A DNA stretch of 59,385 bases from Arthrobacter sp. ov407 (GTDB taxonomy: Bacteria > Actinomycetota > Actinomycetes > Actinomycetales > Micrococcaceae), in assembly GCF_900102895.1 (NCBI RefSeq), contig NZ_FNGD01000020.1, forward strand, positions 1 through 59,385. The letters are read 5' to 3'. The first letter of the stretch is position 1; each line of letters opens with the position of its first letter. Position numbers and translations under genes: made by a program. The notes below the pieces were generated by a model that was given only the letters and a program-made list of their open reading frames with translations, was not told the DNA's origin and ran no database searches. This document shows positions 33,262 to 41,817 of the stretch, piece by piece.

Positions 33262-33972
33262 TTAGGACTCCAGAACAAATGTCACGACCGAGACGTGGGC
33301 CTCAGCTGGCATATCAGGGTAGTGCCTCTGCAGCCCCTGCCGGAGCCCGGCGAGGGAAGCCTCTGGGGCAAGGCGCGCTTGCTCAGGCGTTAGCTGGTCA
33401 AGTCGGTAGTGTTCTACTGCCGTCACAGCCCCTTCCAGGGTGCGATGCTCCTCATCGTCTTCGAACATGAACAACGCGGGTCCGACAGCTACTGGATCGT
33501 CATATCGAATGGTGGTCGTTTTGACGCCACTGGCCACATCCCCGTAGTAGCTCTTGTTGAACCTCAACATTCGCCGAGCGTTAGCCTCCGGATGAAAGAA
33601 GGTATCGGGAAGAAGCTTACGGATAGGCCGAAGCTGAGGCTTCCACTCGCCAGGCACGGCGACCATGACGTCTGGATGAAGATCTAACATCGCCTGACGG
33701 CACCTTCCGCAAGGAGGGATGAGTCCACGCCCGCCATCGCCAGCAGCGGCCATGGTGACAAGCGGCCCAGCACCAGCTGTTGCAGCTACGCCCATCACAA
33801 CAAATTCAGCACACGGCCCACCGGTGAAGTGGTAAACGTTCACAGCCCTGTGAATGACCCCGCTGGTATCCATGGCAGCAGCCGCAACTGTGTGGTTGTC
33901 GTCAGCGCCGAGAGTCGCGGCCAGTTCCTCTGCCGCTTCAATGACGCGAAGTTCAGATTCGAATAAGTCCAT
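33262..33972 (-). CDS. cytidine deaminase-ASCH domain fusion
   Basis: A 236-residue two-domain protein. Residues 1-125 are a zinc cytidine deaminase: GGPCAEFVVMG gives the zinc Cys and proton-shuttle Glu, IPPCGRCRQAML the two zinc Cys. Residues 135-236 are an ASCH domain (MLRFNKSYYGDVASGVKTTTIRYDD, ALFMFEDDEEHRTLEGAVTAV, YPDMPAEAHVSVVTF). The GxKTxTIR motif corresponds to the Lys-Thr pair of E. coli YqfB, an N4-acetylcytidine amidohydrolase. ATG 33972 follows CAGGATGGG. The fusion suggests acting on N4-modified cytidine, then deaminating the product; that coupling is inferred. Confidence 0.82.
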   Translation of the reverse strand: MDLFESELRVIEAAEELAATLGADDNHTVAAAAMDTSGVIHRAVNVYHFTGGPCAEFVVMGVAATAGAGPLVTMAAAGDGGRGLIPPCGRCRQAMLDLHPDVMVAVPGEWKPQLRPIRKLLPDTFFHPEANARRMLRFNKSYYGDVASGVKTTTIRYDDPVAVGPALFMFEDDEEHRTLEGAVTAVEHYRLDQLTPEQARLAPEASLAGLRQGLQRHYPDMPAEAHVSVVTFVLES

Positions 33973-34142
33973 GGGCCCATCCTGCACCACCAGGACAATC
34001 CGTGGATCGCCTGTTGGTACAGAGGACCTTGATTCAAATACCAGCCGGTGGGGCCCTCTGCTTATGGCTGTGCCCATAGACGCTCACGGGCCGACAGCGG
34101 CCTCACAAACAGTCGCTTGTGAATCATTTGTTCGGATGCCGC

Positions 34143-34658
34143 TCACCGGACGGGTTCGACGGGTCTGCTTGCTGCGGCGATCATGCGATGCATGACGATG
34201 TGGTGGAAAGGTCGGATGATGTTGTAATAAAGCAACCCCGTCCAACGGCGGTAGTGGACGGCAGTGATGATCCGAAATCTGTGCTCGGTTCCCGTATCCG
34301 TCGGGTCTACTTCGACGATTAAATGGCCGACCAGATGCGTGTCCTCGGCCGTGAGCACTAAGAATGCGTCTTCCTTGCCGGCCGAAACAGTGAAGAAGGC
34401 GAGTCTGTCACCAGGGTGGAAGCTGATCTCCTCCGGCCGGAGGGAGCGACTTGGCCGGCTTGAAGGGTGCTCGAGGCGCATTAGGCGGGCAAGCCCTCCA
34501 CGGGCGAGGAACAGGAGCTTCAGCCAGGTGGGCTGCCACGAGAGAGCGTTGCTGATGCATTCACGCAGCGACAAGGATGCGTAGGCGCTCACTGCATCTA
34601 GATGGTGTGCTGACTTTGTGAAGCGTTCAATTTCACGATGCATGGGTCCGAGCGTCAT
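34143..34658 (-). CDS. DUF2867 domain protein
   Basis: A 171-residue protein of the DUF2867 family, an SRPBCC-like ligand-binding fold: SLRPEEISFHPGDRLAFFTVSAGKEDAFLVLTAEDTHLVGHLIVEV, then the family end signature GLLYYNIIRPFHHIVMHRMI. Its ATG shares a base with the upstream sigma factor stop (TAATG), so it is the last gene of the ECF operon. DUF2867 proteins are often fused or linked to NAD-dependent epimerases; the precise role is unknown. Confidence 0.82.
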   Translation of the reverse strand: MTLGPMHREIERFTKSAHHLDAVSAYASLSLRECISNALSWQPTWLKLLFLARGGLARLMRLEHPSSRPSRSLRPEEISFHPGDRLAFFTVSAGKEDAFLVLTAEDTHLVGHLIVEVDPTDTGTEHRFRIITAVHYRRWTGLLYYNIIRPFHHIVMHRMIAAASRPVEPVR

Positions 34659-35614
34659 TAGCCCTCGCCAATGAAAGGCGCGGGATGAGGCGCAGCGACG
34701 GCGCCTCCAAGGTTCTGCGAGCCCTGCTCGGGGGTGAAGAGCGTGCGGAAGCTGGGCGCCTTGGTGGCCGCGCCGAGTTTGTCCGGATTTCGTACGAGGT
34801 AGATGCCCGTAACTTGTTCGTTGCTTGATTCGATAAGGGCCGCGAGGTCAACCCTGTCTCCGCTGTAGATGATGAGGGCCGGCATCCCGTTCAAAGATGA
34901 CGATTCCACCCGCATATCAGGGACGGGGTTTTTGGCGATGCCGGTGAGGAATCGCGCGATGTTGTCCGCGCCCATAACGGGTTTGCGGGCCGCTGTAACT
35001 TTTCCGCCTCCATCGGAGAGGAGGACTGCTCCGGGGGCGAGGACATCCATGAGGGACTGCATATCGCCCCCGAGTAGAGCCGTCAGGAACCGGTCAGCGA
35101 CTGCTCGTCGCTGTCGTGCATCCACCTCAAAGCGCGGTTGCCGCGCGCGCACGTGCGCCTTTGCCCGGCTTGCTATTTGACGGACGGCCGCAAGCGACTT
35201 GTCTGTGGCTTCGGCGATCTCCGCGTATGGGAAATCGAAAACCTCGCGGAGGACGAAAACTGCCCGCTCATCGGGGGACAGGGTCTCGAGCACTACGAGC
35301 ATCGCAAAAGACAGTGATTCACTCAGTACAGCATTCTCAGCGACATCCGGGGCCGTGACCACAGGCTCCGGGAGCCACGGACCAATGTAGTCTTCCCGGC
35401 GGCGTTGAGCTGCCCTAAGGGAGTTCAACGCTTGACGCGTCACGGTTTTAGCCAAGTAGGCTCGCGGATTTTGGACAGCTTCTGCATCAACACCGGACCA
35501 TCTCAGAAAGCTCTCCTGAACGACGTCCTCGGCATCCGTAACTGTTCCCGTGATTTCGTAGGCAATGGTGAAAAGCAGGGAACGGTGTTCCTCGAAAACT
35601 CCCGCGGTTCCCAC
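34658..35614 (-). CDS. sigJ: ECF41-group RNA polymerase sigma factor (SigJ-like)
   Basis: A 318-residue sigma factor. Sigma-2 contains ITGTVTDAEDVVQESFLRW, sigma-4 contains LSPDERAVFVLREVFDFPYAEIAEAT. A C-terminal SnoaL-like extension carries the two ECF41 hallmarks, DGGGK (SDGGGKV) and NPDKL. In this group there is no anti-sigma; the extension itself modulates activity. The GTG start at 35614 lies five bases from the oxidoreductase stop, and both are in one minus-strand operon. The linked oxidoreductase is the usual ECF41 partner type. Confidence 0.93.
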   Translation of the reverse strand: MGTAGVFEEHRSLLFTIAYEITGTVTDAEDVVQESFLRWSGVDAEAVQNPRAYLAKTVTRQALNSLRAAQRRREDYIGPWLPEPVVTAPDVAENAVLSESLSFAMLVVLETLSPDERAVFVLREVFDFPYAEIAEATDKSLAAVRQIASRAKAHVRARQPRFEVDARQRRAVADRFLTALLGGDMQSLMDVLAPGAVLLSDGGGKVTAARKPVMGADNIARFLTGIAKNPVPDMRVESSSLNGMPALIIYSGDRVDLAALIESSNEQVTGIYLVRNPDKLGAATKAPSFRTLFTPEQGSQNLGGAVAAPHPAPFIGEG

Positions 35615-35618
35615 GGCC

Positions 35619-36788
35619 TTACTTGGCTTCTGCCGGCCGGGGGCCCTTGGGCCAGCTGTACGAACCGCTCCGACGAAGCTCGCCTCTGATCCAGGAAAGC
35701 GTCATTTGGCACATCTGCGCTTTCGCCGTTGCCGCGAGACGACCCCGAAGGACGAACCGGCGCGGCTGGTCGTCGGCATGCACGGTCTGAACGAGTCCTG
35801 ACTTACGTCCCAGGCTGATGCACCTGAGCATGTATCCCACCGAAAGCGGGGCCGGAGCTCGTTTATCGAGGCGGGCTATGATGCTGTCGGCCGCGTGAGC
35901 ACCAAGCGGTAGGGCCGTCGCGCAGCTCATGCGCAGGTGACCCGCGACCGTGTGGGCGGCTTGTATGGCATCGCCCGCACCGAAGATGTCGGGGAACTGC
36001 GGGCACGACAGTGACTCGTCGACCATGAGCCGCCCGAGGGCATCGGTTGGCAGTCCGCTGTCACGTGCGAGGTCCGGTGCGCTGAATCCTGCGGTCCAGA
36101 TCGTGCAGTCAGATCGCAAGGTGTCACCACCCGACGTTATGACTGAGGAATCGTGGCACCTTTGCACATCGGTATTCTCTATCATTTCGACGCCGAGCCC
36201 TGAAAGCCGTTTCATTACCGCGTGTCGGCCGGAGCCGGAAAGGCTGTCGGCAATGGCTCCGCGGGAAATGAGATGTACCCGTAGCTGGGGATACTTTTCC
36301 GCGATTTCGGCAGTAACCTCGATACCGGTCAGGCCAGCTCCGATGATGCTGACGGTTGAGCCTGGATCCAGCTGCGAAAGCCGGGCCCGTAAGCGGTTTG
36401 CGTCCTCGGGATCTTTCAGAGCGTAAGCGCCCGCCGGAATCTTGTCCGGCGCCTGGGTGCTGCCTACTGAATACAGCAAAATATCGTAGTCGAGCGCGGC
36501 GTGGCCGCCTGATAGGTGCACTTTGCGATGTTCGGTATCAATACGCGACGCCGTGCTTTCGATCAGTTCCGCACGCTCGTGCAGGAGTGACCGCATCGGC
36601 ACCGATGCGGATTCTCGGCTTCCGGCCGCGACCTCGTGAAGGCGGATTCGTTCGACAAAATCGGCAACCGGGTTGAGGACGATAACTCTTATGGATTCGG
36701 ACAACCTCTGATTTCCGGCAAGCCTGTTTGCGGCCATGACGCCGGCATATCCGGCGCCGATAATAACCACCTGACAACGTGCTGACAC
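35619..36788 (-). CDS. FAD/NAD(P)H-dependent oxidoreductase (NDH-2-like)
   Basis: A 389-residue flavoprotein. VVIIGAGYAGVMAANRLA is the FAD dinucleotide motif, STVSIIGAGLTGIEVTAEIA the NAD(P)H motif, and FPDIFGAGDAI the late FAD motif with Asp. The overall plan matches type-II NADH dehydrogenase/ferredoxin-reductase-like enzymes without a membrane anchor. GTG 36788 has GGGAG upstream. It heads the operon oxidoreductase-sigma-DUF2867 and fits the carboxymuconolactone/oxidoreductase/epimerase partner class of ECF41 sigma factors. Electron acceptor unknown. Confidence 0.9.
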   Translation of the reverse strand: MSARCQVVIIGAGYAGVMAANRLAGNQRLSESIRVIVLNPVADFVERIRLHEVAAGSRESASVPMRSLLHERAELIESTASRIDTEHRKVHLSGGHAALDYDILLYSVGSTQAPDKIPAGAYALKDPEDANRLRARLSQLDPGSTVSIIGAGLTGIEVTAEIAEKYPQLRVHLISRGAIADSLSGSGRHAVMKRLSGLGVEMIENTDVQRCHDSSVITSGGDTLRSDCTIWTAGFSAPDLARDSGLPTDALGRLMVDESLSCPQFPDIFGAGDAIQAAHTVAGHLRMSCATALPLGAHAADSIIARLDKRAPAPLSVGYMLRCISLGRKSGLVQTVHADDQPRRFVLRGRLAATAKAQMCQMTLSWIRGELRRSGSYSWPKGPRPAEAK

Positions 36789-36825
36789 TGCAGACTCCCA
36801 TCGCTAATCGGACCTTCGAACATAG

Positions 36826-36852
36826 GACACCGCAGAAGCACGCATTGTGACA
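36826..36852 (-). promoter_or_regulatory. ECF41-type promoter
   Basis: On minus: TGTCACA (36852-36846), 16-base spacer, TGTC (36829-36826). TGTCACA plus a -10 near CGTC is the published ECF41 consensus; only the first -10 base deviates. It lies 38 bases before the oxidoreductase start, implying autoregulation of the operon. Confidence 0.7.
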
Positions 36853-36911
36853 CGGAAAGAGCGCTGCAATTGTCGCGTTCGTTGAAGGATCTGTCTTGGA
36901 TGACATCAGTT

Positions 36912-37286
36912 CTAGCGCCAGCGGTAGGATTCCAGCGCGCGCAGCAGGGGAGCGGGCTCGCCTTTCAGGCGGTCGACCGGGCGGGCCCCGGCAAGGTCCC
37001 TGGACGGGGTGACCATCCAGACCGTGAAGTAGTTGTGCGGAATCTGCAGCTCCAGTGCACGCTGAAAGAGCTCAATTACCGACGGGCGGAGTTGCCCGCC
37101 GGGGAGGAACTGGAATCCCGGGCAGAAGGTGCCGTCGTCGATGAAGACGCGCACGAGCTGCTGCATCACCGGTTCAGGGTCCTCCATGAGCTCGGAGAGG
37201 CGGCGGTGGACCTGTTCCAGGGCCGGCAGCGTAAATTCTGCCCGGATCCTTTCCCATGTCTGATCGCCGATCGGCTGGGGGTTCAT
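36912..37286 (-). CDS. hypothetical protein of the UmuDC cassette
   Basis: A 124-residue soluble protein: an N-terminal helical part (WERIRAEFTLPALEQVHRRLSELMEDPEPVMQQLVRVFI), then FLPGGQLRPSVIELFQRALELQIPHNYFTVWMVTPSRDLAGARPVDRLKG. The end resembles the MbcA/ParS-type toxin-binding fold, but this is weak. It is the last minus-strand gene after the polymerase and the DUF6504-like gene, and probably in the same SOS transcript. Function unknown. Confidence 0.7.
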   Translation of the reverse strand: MNPQPIGDQTWERIRAEFTLPALEQVHRRLSELMEDPEPVMQQLVRVFIDDGTFCPGFQFLPGGQLRPSVIELFQRALELQIPHNYFTVWMVTPSRDLAGARPVDRLKGEPAPLLRALESYRWR

Positions 37287-37298
37287 TATCGCCGCGGC

Positions 37299-37601
37299 CT
37301 AGTCGCTGATGTTTTCCAGCAGCCATTGGGTGGAGAGCGGTTCACGGCGCAGCGTGAAGGTCCGCAGCGCCGACGTCGAGCCGAGACGGACCTGCACGCG
37401 CCAGTATTCGACGCTGACCGGGCTGCCGCTGCCCGCGACGGCAGTGCGCCGGGTGTCCGCTCCGAACCAATGCTGGGACTCCGTGCCGGGATCGACAAGC
37501 CAGATCCGTCCGCCGTGCCGGATGGCAAGGGGTTTGCCTGCCGGATCGGTCCGGACCTGCAGGACGCGGGTGTGGGTGGGGGCTTCGGGTGCAAGGGTCA
37601 T
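37299..37601 (-). CDS. DUF6504-like protein
   Basis: A 100-residue beta-rich protein: AIRHGGRIWLV, VSVEYWRVQVRLGS, LRTFTLRREPLSTQWLLENISD. The YWRV, FxL and terminal WxL pattern matches DUF6504, a family usually encoded beside Y-family or DnaE2-type mutagenic polymerases. It lies 45 bases after umuC. This supports a role in the translesion complex; mechanism unknown. Confidence 0.72.
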   Translation of the reverse strand: MTLAPEAPTHTRVLQVRTDPAGKPLAIRHGGRIWLVDPGTESQHWFGADTRRTAVAGSGSPVSVEYWRVQVRLGSTSALRTFTLRREPLSTQWLLENISD

Positions 37602-37645
37602 GGGGGAGTTCTTTCTTGGTGCGGTGGCGCGGGTGTGTGTTGGGT

Positions 37646-38944
37646 TCAGGCGGCTTTGACGAGGGGGAGTTCGTCCCAGTGGGTGGTGTAGCGGGGGGAG
37701 AGCATGTCCCGTTTCATGGTCCAGTCCGGTCCTCCCCGAATTCCGGCGTGGCCGAGGCCGATGGAGCCGCGCCCGTAGCGGCGGGTCACGTCTTCCAGGA
37801 GGGTGCCGACGTGGCGTTCCTCGTGCGGGTTTTCGAACAGGCTCAGGGGTGCCTGGTTGCCGGTGGGCCGGAGGTCGGTGACCATGATGCCGGCCCTGGC
37901 GTACCGGATGCCCTCGTTGATGTGGGGGAGGAACGCGTGGGCAGCCCTTGTCAGCAGGACCGGGTCCGCGGTGGGCATCGGCAGCGGCACGCAGACCGAG
38001 GGGTAGGACGTGTCTTTCGGGTTGAAGTGTGAGGTGCCGGCGAACGCGGTGAGCACCTTGGCCTGCAGTCCGTGTTTGGCCAGCCGCGCCGAGGCCTGCT
38101 GGCCGTAAACGCTCATGACCTGCCGCATCCCTGCCGCGGTGGTGATGGGGGTGGCGAAGGAGCGGGAGAAGATGAGCTGGTCCCGGCCGATCCGTTCCTC
38201 CTCCATCGGGATGCAGGGGGTGCCCTGCAGTTCCAGGACGGTGCGCATCATGACCACGGAGAAGCGGTCCCGGATCATGACCGGATCGGCCCGGGACAAG
38301 TCAAGGATGGAATGGATGCCCAGGCCGTTGAGGCGTTTGGTCAGCCGGCTGGCGACGCCCCAGATCTCAATCACCGACAGGCGGCGCATCAGTGATTCCC
38401 GGTCGGCGGCGGGCACGGAGTCCCAGTGGCAGACGCCGTCGAAGGCCGGGTTGTTCTTGGCCCATTTGTTGGCCAGTTTCGCCAGCGTCTTGGTCCCGGC
38501 GATCCCGACGCAGACCGGTACCCCGACGTTGCGCCGCACGGCTGCCTTGGTGGTCCGGCCCAGGTCCAGGAGTTCTTCCGGGGTGCCTTTGACGCCGAGG
38601 AAGGCCTCGTCGATGCTGTAGACCTCCAGCCAGGCCGAGTACCGGCCCAGCAGCTCCATCACCCGGGCGCTGATGTCCCCGTACAGCTCGTAGTTGCTGG
38701 ACAGGGCCACCAGTCCCCATTCCCTGGCCCGCGGGGCGAGTTTGAACCAGGGCTCGCCCAGGGGGATGCCGAGGGCCTTGGCCTCGGGGGACCGGGTGAC
38801 TGCGCAGCCGTCGTTGTTGGACAGGACAACGACGGGCTTGCCTTCCAGGGACGGGTCGAAGGCCCGCTCGGCCGAGGCGTAGAAGCAGTTCACGTCCACG
38901 TGCGCGATCTGCGGCATCTGCCGCATTGTGGCGGGTTTAGACAT
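37646..38944 (-). CDS. umuC: Y-family DNA polymerase UmuC
   Basis: A 432-residue translesion polymerase. The palm has AHVDVNCFYASAERAFDP (metal-binding Asp) and the catalytic YSIDEAFLG; the thumb has the helix-hairpin-helix stretch IWGVASRLTKRLNGLGIHSILDL; the little-finger domain follows. ATG 38944 is used because GAGG overlapping the umuD stop lies seven bases upstream; a TTG at 38956 is an alternative. Length equals that of UmuC (about 420), with the UmuC-type C-terminus. It is cotranscribed with umuD. Confidence 0.95.
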   Translation of the reverse strand: MSKPATMRQMPQIAHVDVNCFYASAERAFDPSLEGKPVVVLSNNDGCAVTRSPEAKALGIPLGEPWFKLAPRAREWGLVALSSNYELYGDISARVMELLGRYSAWLEVYSIDEAFLGVKGTPEELLDLGRTTKAAVRRNVGVPVCVGIAGTKTLAKLANKWAKNNPAFDGVCHWDSVPAADRESLMRRLSVIEIWGVASRLTKRLNGLGIHSILDLSRADPVMIRDRFSVVMMRTVLELQGTPCIPMEEERIGRDQLIFSRSFATPITTAAGMRQVMSVYGQQASARLAKHGLQAKVLTAFAGTSHFNPKDTSYPSVCVPLPMPTADPVLLTRAAHAFLPHINEGIRYARAGIMVTDLRPTGNQAPLSLFENPHEERHVGTLLEDVTRRYGRGSIGLGHAGIRGGPDWTMKRDMLSPRYTTHWDELPLVKAA

Positions 38945-38952
38945 GGCTTGCC

Positions 38953-39384
38953 TCAAACATGGTGCAGACAGCGGGTCGCGACGCCCCAGATGACCAGGTC
39001 CGAGACGGACGGGACCCGGATGTCCGGGTACGCCGGATTCTCCGCCTGCAGCACGACCCCGCTTCCCGTGATCCGCAGCCGCTTGATGGTCAGCTCCCCG
39101 TCCAGAACCGCGATGACCACGGACCCGTCCTTGGGTTCCAGGGCGCGGTTCACGATCAGTTCATCACCGTCGCTGATGCCGGCGCCTTCCATCGAGTCCC
39201 CGGACACGCGCACGACGTAGGTGCTGGTGATGTCCTTGATCAGGTGCTCATTCAGGTCGATCCGGCCATCAAAGTAGTCCTGCGCCGGCGAGGGATACCC
39301 GGCCGCGACAGGGACCGGAGAGATCAGCACCGACAACAACGACATGCCCGCATCTATCACGCGGGGACCGACAACAACGCCCAC
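38953..39384 (-). CDS. umuD: UmuD/LexA-like S24 self-cleaving protein
   Basis: A 143-residue S24 peptidase. The autocleavage site is Ala-Gly in VAAGYPSPAQDYF near residue 28, the nucleophile Ser is in VSGDSMEGAGI, and the general-base Lys in LTIKRLRI. The N-terminus is short, as in UmuD rather than LexA. GTG 39384 has AAAGGTG upstream. RecA-stimulated cleavage would give UmuD', which joins UmuC. An SOS box lies 14 bases upstream. Confidence 0.93.
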   Translation of the reverse strand: MGVVVGPRVIDAGMSLLSVLISPVPVAAGYPSPAQDYFDGRIDLNEHLIKDITSTYVVRVSGDSMEGAGISDGDELIVNRALEPKDGSVVIAVLDGELTIKRLRITGSGVVLQAENPAYPDIRVPSVSDLVIWGVATRCLHHV

Positions 39385-39397
39385 AACACACCTTTAT

Positions 39398-39413
39398 TCG
39401 AATATATGTTCGA
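39398..39413 (-). promoter_or_regulatory. SOS box (LexA operator)
   Basis: TCGAATATATGTTCGA, matching the actinobacterial/Gram-positive LexA consensus CGAAC-N4-GTTCG with one mismatch to symmetry. It sits immediately before umuD. Confidence 0.9.
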
Positions 39414-39494
39414 TATATTCAGTGTAGCCGGACGGGCCGACAAAAGACCGACCTGGCGGAGTTGCACCTATCCCAAACCTGCGGGGCGGAAATT

Positions 39495-40436
39495 TCAGTA
39501 TGCGGACAGGCTGACGAAGTACTCCTGCTGGACCGGGCGGCGGCCCAGCTTCTGCGCCGTGCGCAGCGAGGGCAGGTTTTCCGCGTGGATGTGGCCCCAG
39601 ACGGTGTCCGCCCCCGAGCGTTGACCGGCCAAGAACACGGATTGCATCGCCGGAGCCAGGCCCCGGCCGCGCAAACGTTCCGTCAGGAACACGTCCAACA
39701 TGCAGACGGCACGGCGGCCAAAGAGCGGTGACATTGTGGCAGCCGCCAATCCCGCAAAGCCGAGGTCGTCCCGCAGCGACATCAACAAGCCCTGGTCCGC
39801 GGCTTCTTGGAGTCCCTCCTGGCCGGACTCTGAAACAAACGAGCTAAGCTCCGGGGCATCCGCCCGCCACGCTTGATGTTCGCGCTGGTAATCGGCGAAT
39901 ACGTCAGTCGCCGCTACTGGCCAGGAGATCGTCAGAGTCCCGGTCAGGTCCCGCCCGTCAGCCCTTGCTGCCATGTCCACGGACCCGGCCATGACTGTTG
40001 CCCAGTTTTCCGCGGAGGAGAGCTTGAGGCCAGGCTGCTCCCAGAATGTGAAGCCACGCACTCGGACGCCGCGGTAGGCCTCCGCCACTTGGGCGGCGAG
40101 TGCATCCACAGCCTCAGCGTCGTTCACCCGGGCAGTCGTTTTGACCGCCACGAACGGGAAGGCCGGGTCGAGGTTGAGGTACCTTAGGCCTGAAACGACC
40201 GTCCGGTCGTCGCTAGCTTCCAGTAGCCGCTCGGTCATGTCCCAGGCGCTGACGCTGACTCCCAACCGGCCGATCCTGGCCGCCACGACGTCCGGTGACG
40301 CAAGAGCGGCGAGGGACCCGACGTCGTCGATCTCGGCTTGCGCTGCGTCGTCGGCCTCGTACCCGGCAGGAAGGTATTGCAGTACCGGGCGGGCGAATGC
40401 GGCGAGCTGGTGGGCCGGCAGTCCAAAAGGGTTCAT
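39495..40436 (-). CDS. GNAT-family N-acetyltransferase
   Basis: A 313-residue protein with two GNAT-like halves. The C-terminal half has the acetyl-CoA motif A (FLTERLRGRGLAPAMQSVFL) and the following NLPSLRTAQKLG helix typical of GNAT motif B. The N-terminal half lacks a clear CoA loop and may be a degenerate GNAT or substrate domain. ATG 40436. Substrate unknown; monocistronic by spacing. Confidence 0.82.
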   Translation of the reverse strand: MNPFGLPAHQLAAFARPVLQYLPAGYEADDAAQAEIDDVGSLAALASPDVVAARIGRLGVSVSAWDMTERLLEASDDRTVVSGLRYLNLDPAFPFVAVKTTARVNDAEAVDALAAQVAEAYRGVRVRGFTFWEQPGLKLSSAENWATVMAGSVDMAARADGRDLTGTLTISWPVAATDVFADYQREHQAWRADAPELSSFVSESGQEGLQEAADQGLLMSLRDDLGFAGLAAATMSPLFGRRAVCMLDVFLTERLRGRGLAPAMQSVFLAGQRSGADTVWGHIHAENLPSLRTAQKLGRRPVQQEYFVSLSAY

Positions 40437-40499
40437 TGATCCCTAGGCTACGCGAGCGGGCCGTTGGAGCTTTTCGTTCACAAGCTGCTCCGCCGCCGG

Positions 40500-41018
40500 T
40501 CAGACGGTGTCGACCCAGTAGCGGCGTTTGCCGTTGCGGGTGTCCTCGTAGACGCCGCCGTTCTTTTCGATGGTCGCCCGGGAGCCGGCGTTATCCTCAT
40601 CGCAGGTGAGAAGAACCCGGGGGATTCCCAGTTTTCGGGCAATCGGCAACGCATCAGCCAGCGCCCTCGCTGCGTGGCCGCGACGCCTGGCGGAGGGCCT
40701 CACGCTGTAGCCGATGTGCCCGCCTTCGTTGAGGAGGAAATCGTTCAGCTCGTGCCTGATGGCAAGTGAGCCAAGGAACGTGTCACCCTCCACGATCCAC
40801 AAATACGTGCAGGGCACGTACCCCGGCTTCCGCGGGCTCTCGGGCAAAGCATCGTTGAGGAGGGCGTCGACAAAGCGGCGGAACGACTGGGCATCTTTGA
40901 GTTCTTCCAGGGGCCAGTCCTCCGCGCCCCCGCCGTCCCGGTGGGCGCCGTCAAATTCTGCGGATCCTTCCAACCAGGAGGAGTGGTACCGGGCATCCGG
41001 AGCGATAAGGAGAGGCAT
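40500..41018 (-). CDS. GNAT-family N-acetyltransferase (RimJ-like)
   Basis: A 172-residue acetyltransferase from ATG 41018. GGHIGYSVRPSARRRGHAARALADAL is the strand-4/CoA-binding region, followed by VLLTCDEDNAGSRATIEKNGGVYED, characteristic of RimJ/RimL-type and amino-acid-acting GNATs. A longer frame to 41087 has a non-conserved start. Neither start has a strong ribosome site. Substrate not evident. Confidence 0.82.
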   Translation of the reverse strand: MPLLIAPDARYHSSWLEGSAEFDGAHRDGGGAEDWPLEELKDAQSFRRFVDALLNDALPESPRKPGYVPCTYLWIVEGDTFLGSLAIRHELNDFLLNEGGHIGYSVRPSARRRGHAARALADALPIARKLGIPRVLLTCDEDNAGSRATIEKNGGVYEDTRNGKRRYWVDTV

Positions 41019-41109
41019 CACAAGATCGTATTCGAAGGGGCCGTGTTTTCCGTGGTGTCGGTCCGGGTGTTCCGTTCCGAGCTGCATACGACGATTGACC
41101 GTCAGCTTT

Positions 41110-41700
41110 TCAGCGGATTACCCGATAGCGCACGTGGGTGACGAGGCGGGTGCCGCTTACTTCCGTCGGCTCAAGCTGGAGATTCGCGACGCCGTCCAGC
41201 AGCCGCTCGCCCGCTCCCAGGACGATGGGCGCGATGTGGATCCGCAGCTCGTCGATCAGCCCCGCCGACAGGTAGTGGCGGGCCGTCTGCGCCCCGCCGG
41301 CAATGGCCACGTCCTTGCTGCCGGCGGCCTGCCGCGCCTGCGCCAGAGCCGATTCGATCCCATCGGTCACGAAGTTGAACGTGGTGCCGCCCTGCATCTC
41401 CAGGGGCTCGCGTGGGTGATGGGTGAGGACGAACACGGGTGCGTGATAGGGCGGTTCCTCACCCCACCAGCCCCGCCATTGCTCGTCCCACGGCCCGGGG
41501 CCTGCGAACATGTTCCGTCCCATGATGTAGGCGCCGGCCGCGAGGATGCCTTCGAGTTCGGCTGCGTTGGACTCGGGTTCTTCGAACTGCCACCTGTGCA
41601 GGAGCTCTCCGCCCTCGCCCAGGGGGTCCGCCATGCTTTGGTTCGGGCCGGCGAGGAATCCGTCGAGGGAGATGGTCAGATCGCACGTGACTCGGCTCAT
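41110..41700 (-). CDS. RibD C-terminal/dihydrofolate reductase-like protein
   Basis: A 196-residue protein of the DHFR-like RibD_C superfamily: VTCDLTISLDGFLAG at the start, GAYIMGRNMFAG, DVAIAGGAQTARHYLSAGLIDELRIHIAPIVLGAGERLL at the NADPH-binding and C-terminal core. Stand-alone members are widespread in soil actinomycetes and their substrates are mostly unknown. ATG 41700. It is not linked to other riboflavin genes here. Confidence 0.88.
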   Translation of the reverse strand: MSRVTCDLTISLDGFLAGPNQSMADPLGEGGELLHRWQFEEPESNAAELEGILAAGAYIMGRNMFAGPGPWDEQWRGWWGEEPPYHAPVFVLTHHPREPLEMQGGTTFNFVTDGIESALAQARQAAGSKDVAIAGGAQTARHYLSAGLIDELRIHIAPIVLGAGERLLDGVANLQLEPTEVSGTRLVTHVRYRVIR

Positions 41701-41817
41701 GCGCCCATCATGCCACCACGCGGCGGTTCGGGTCCGGCTGAGCGTCCAGTAGCTGCCGCCGTCGTGCCGCCCGCCGGTGGGGACATCGCCGTCGGCCGCT
41801 CTGTGTGTAACTGCGCG

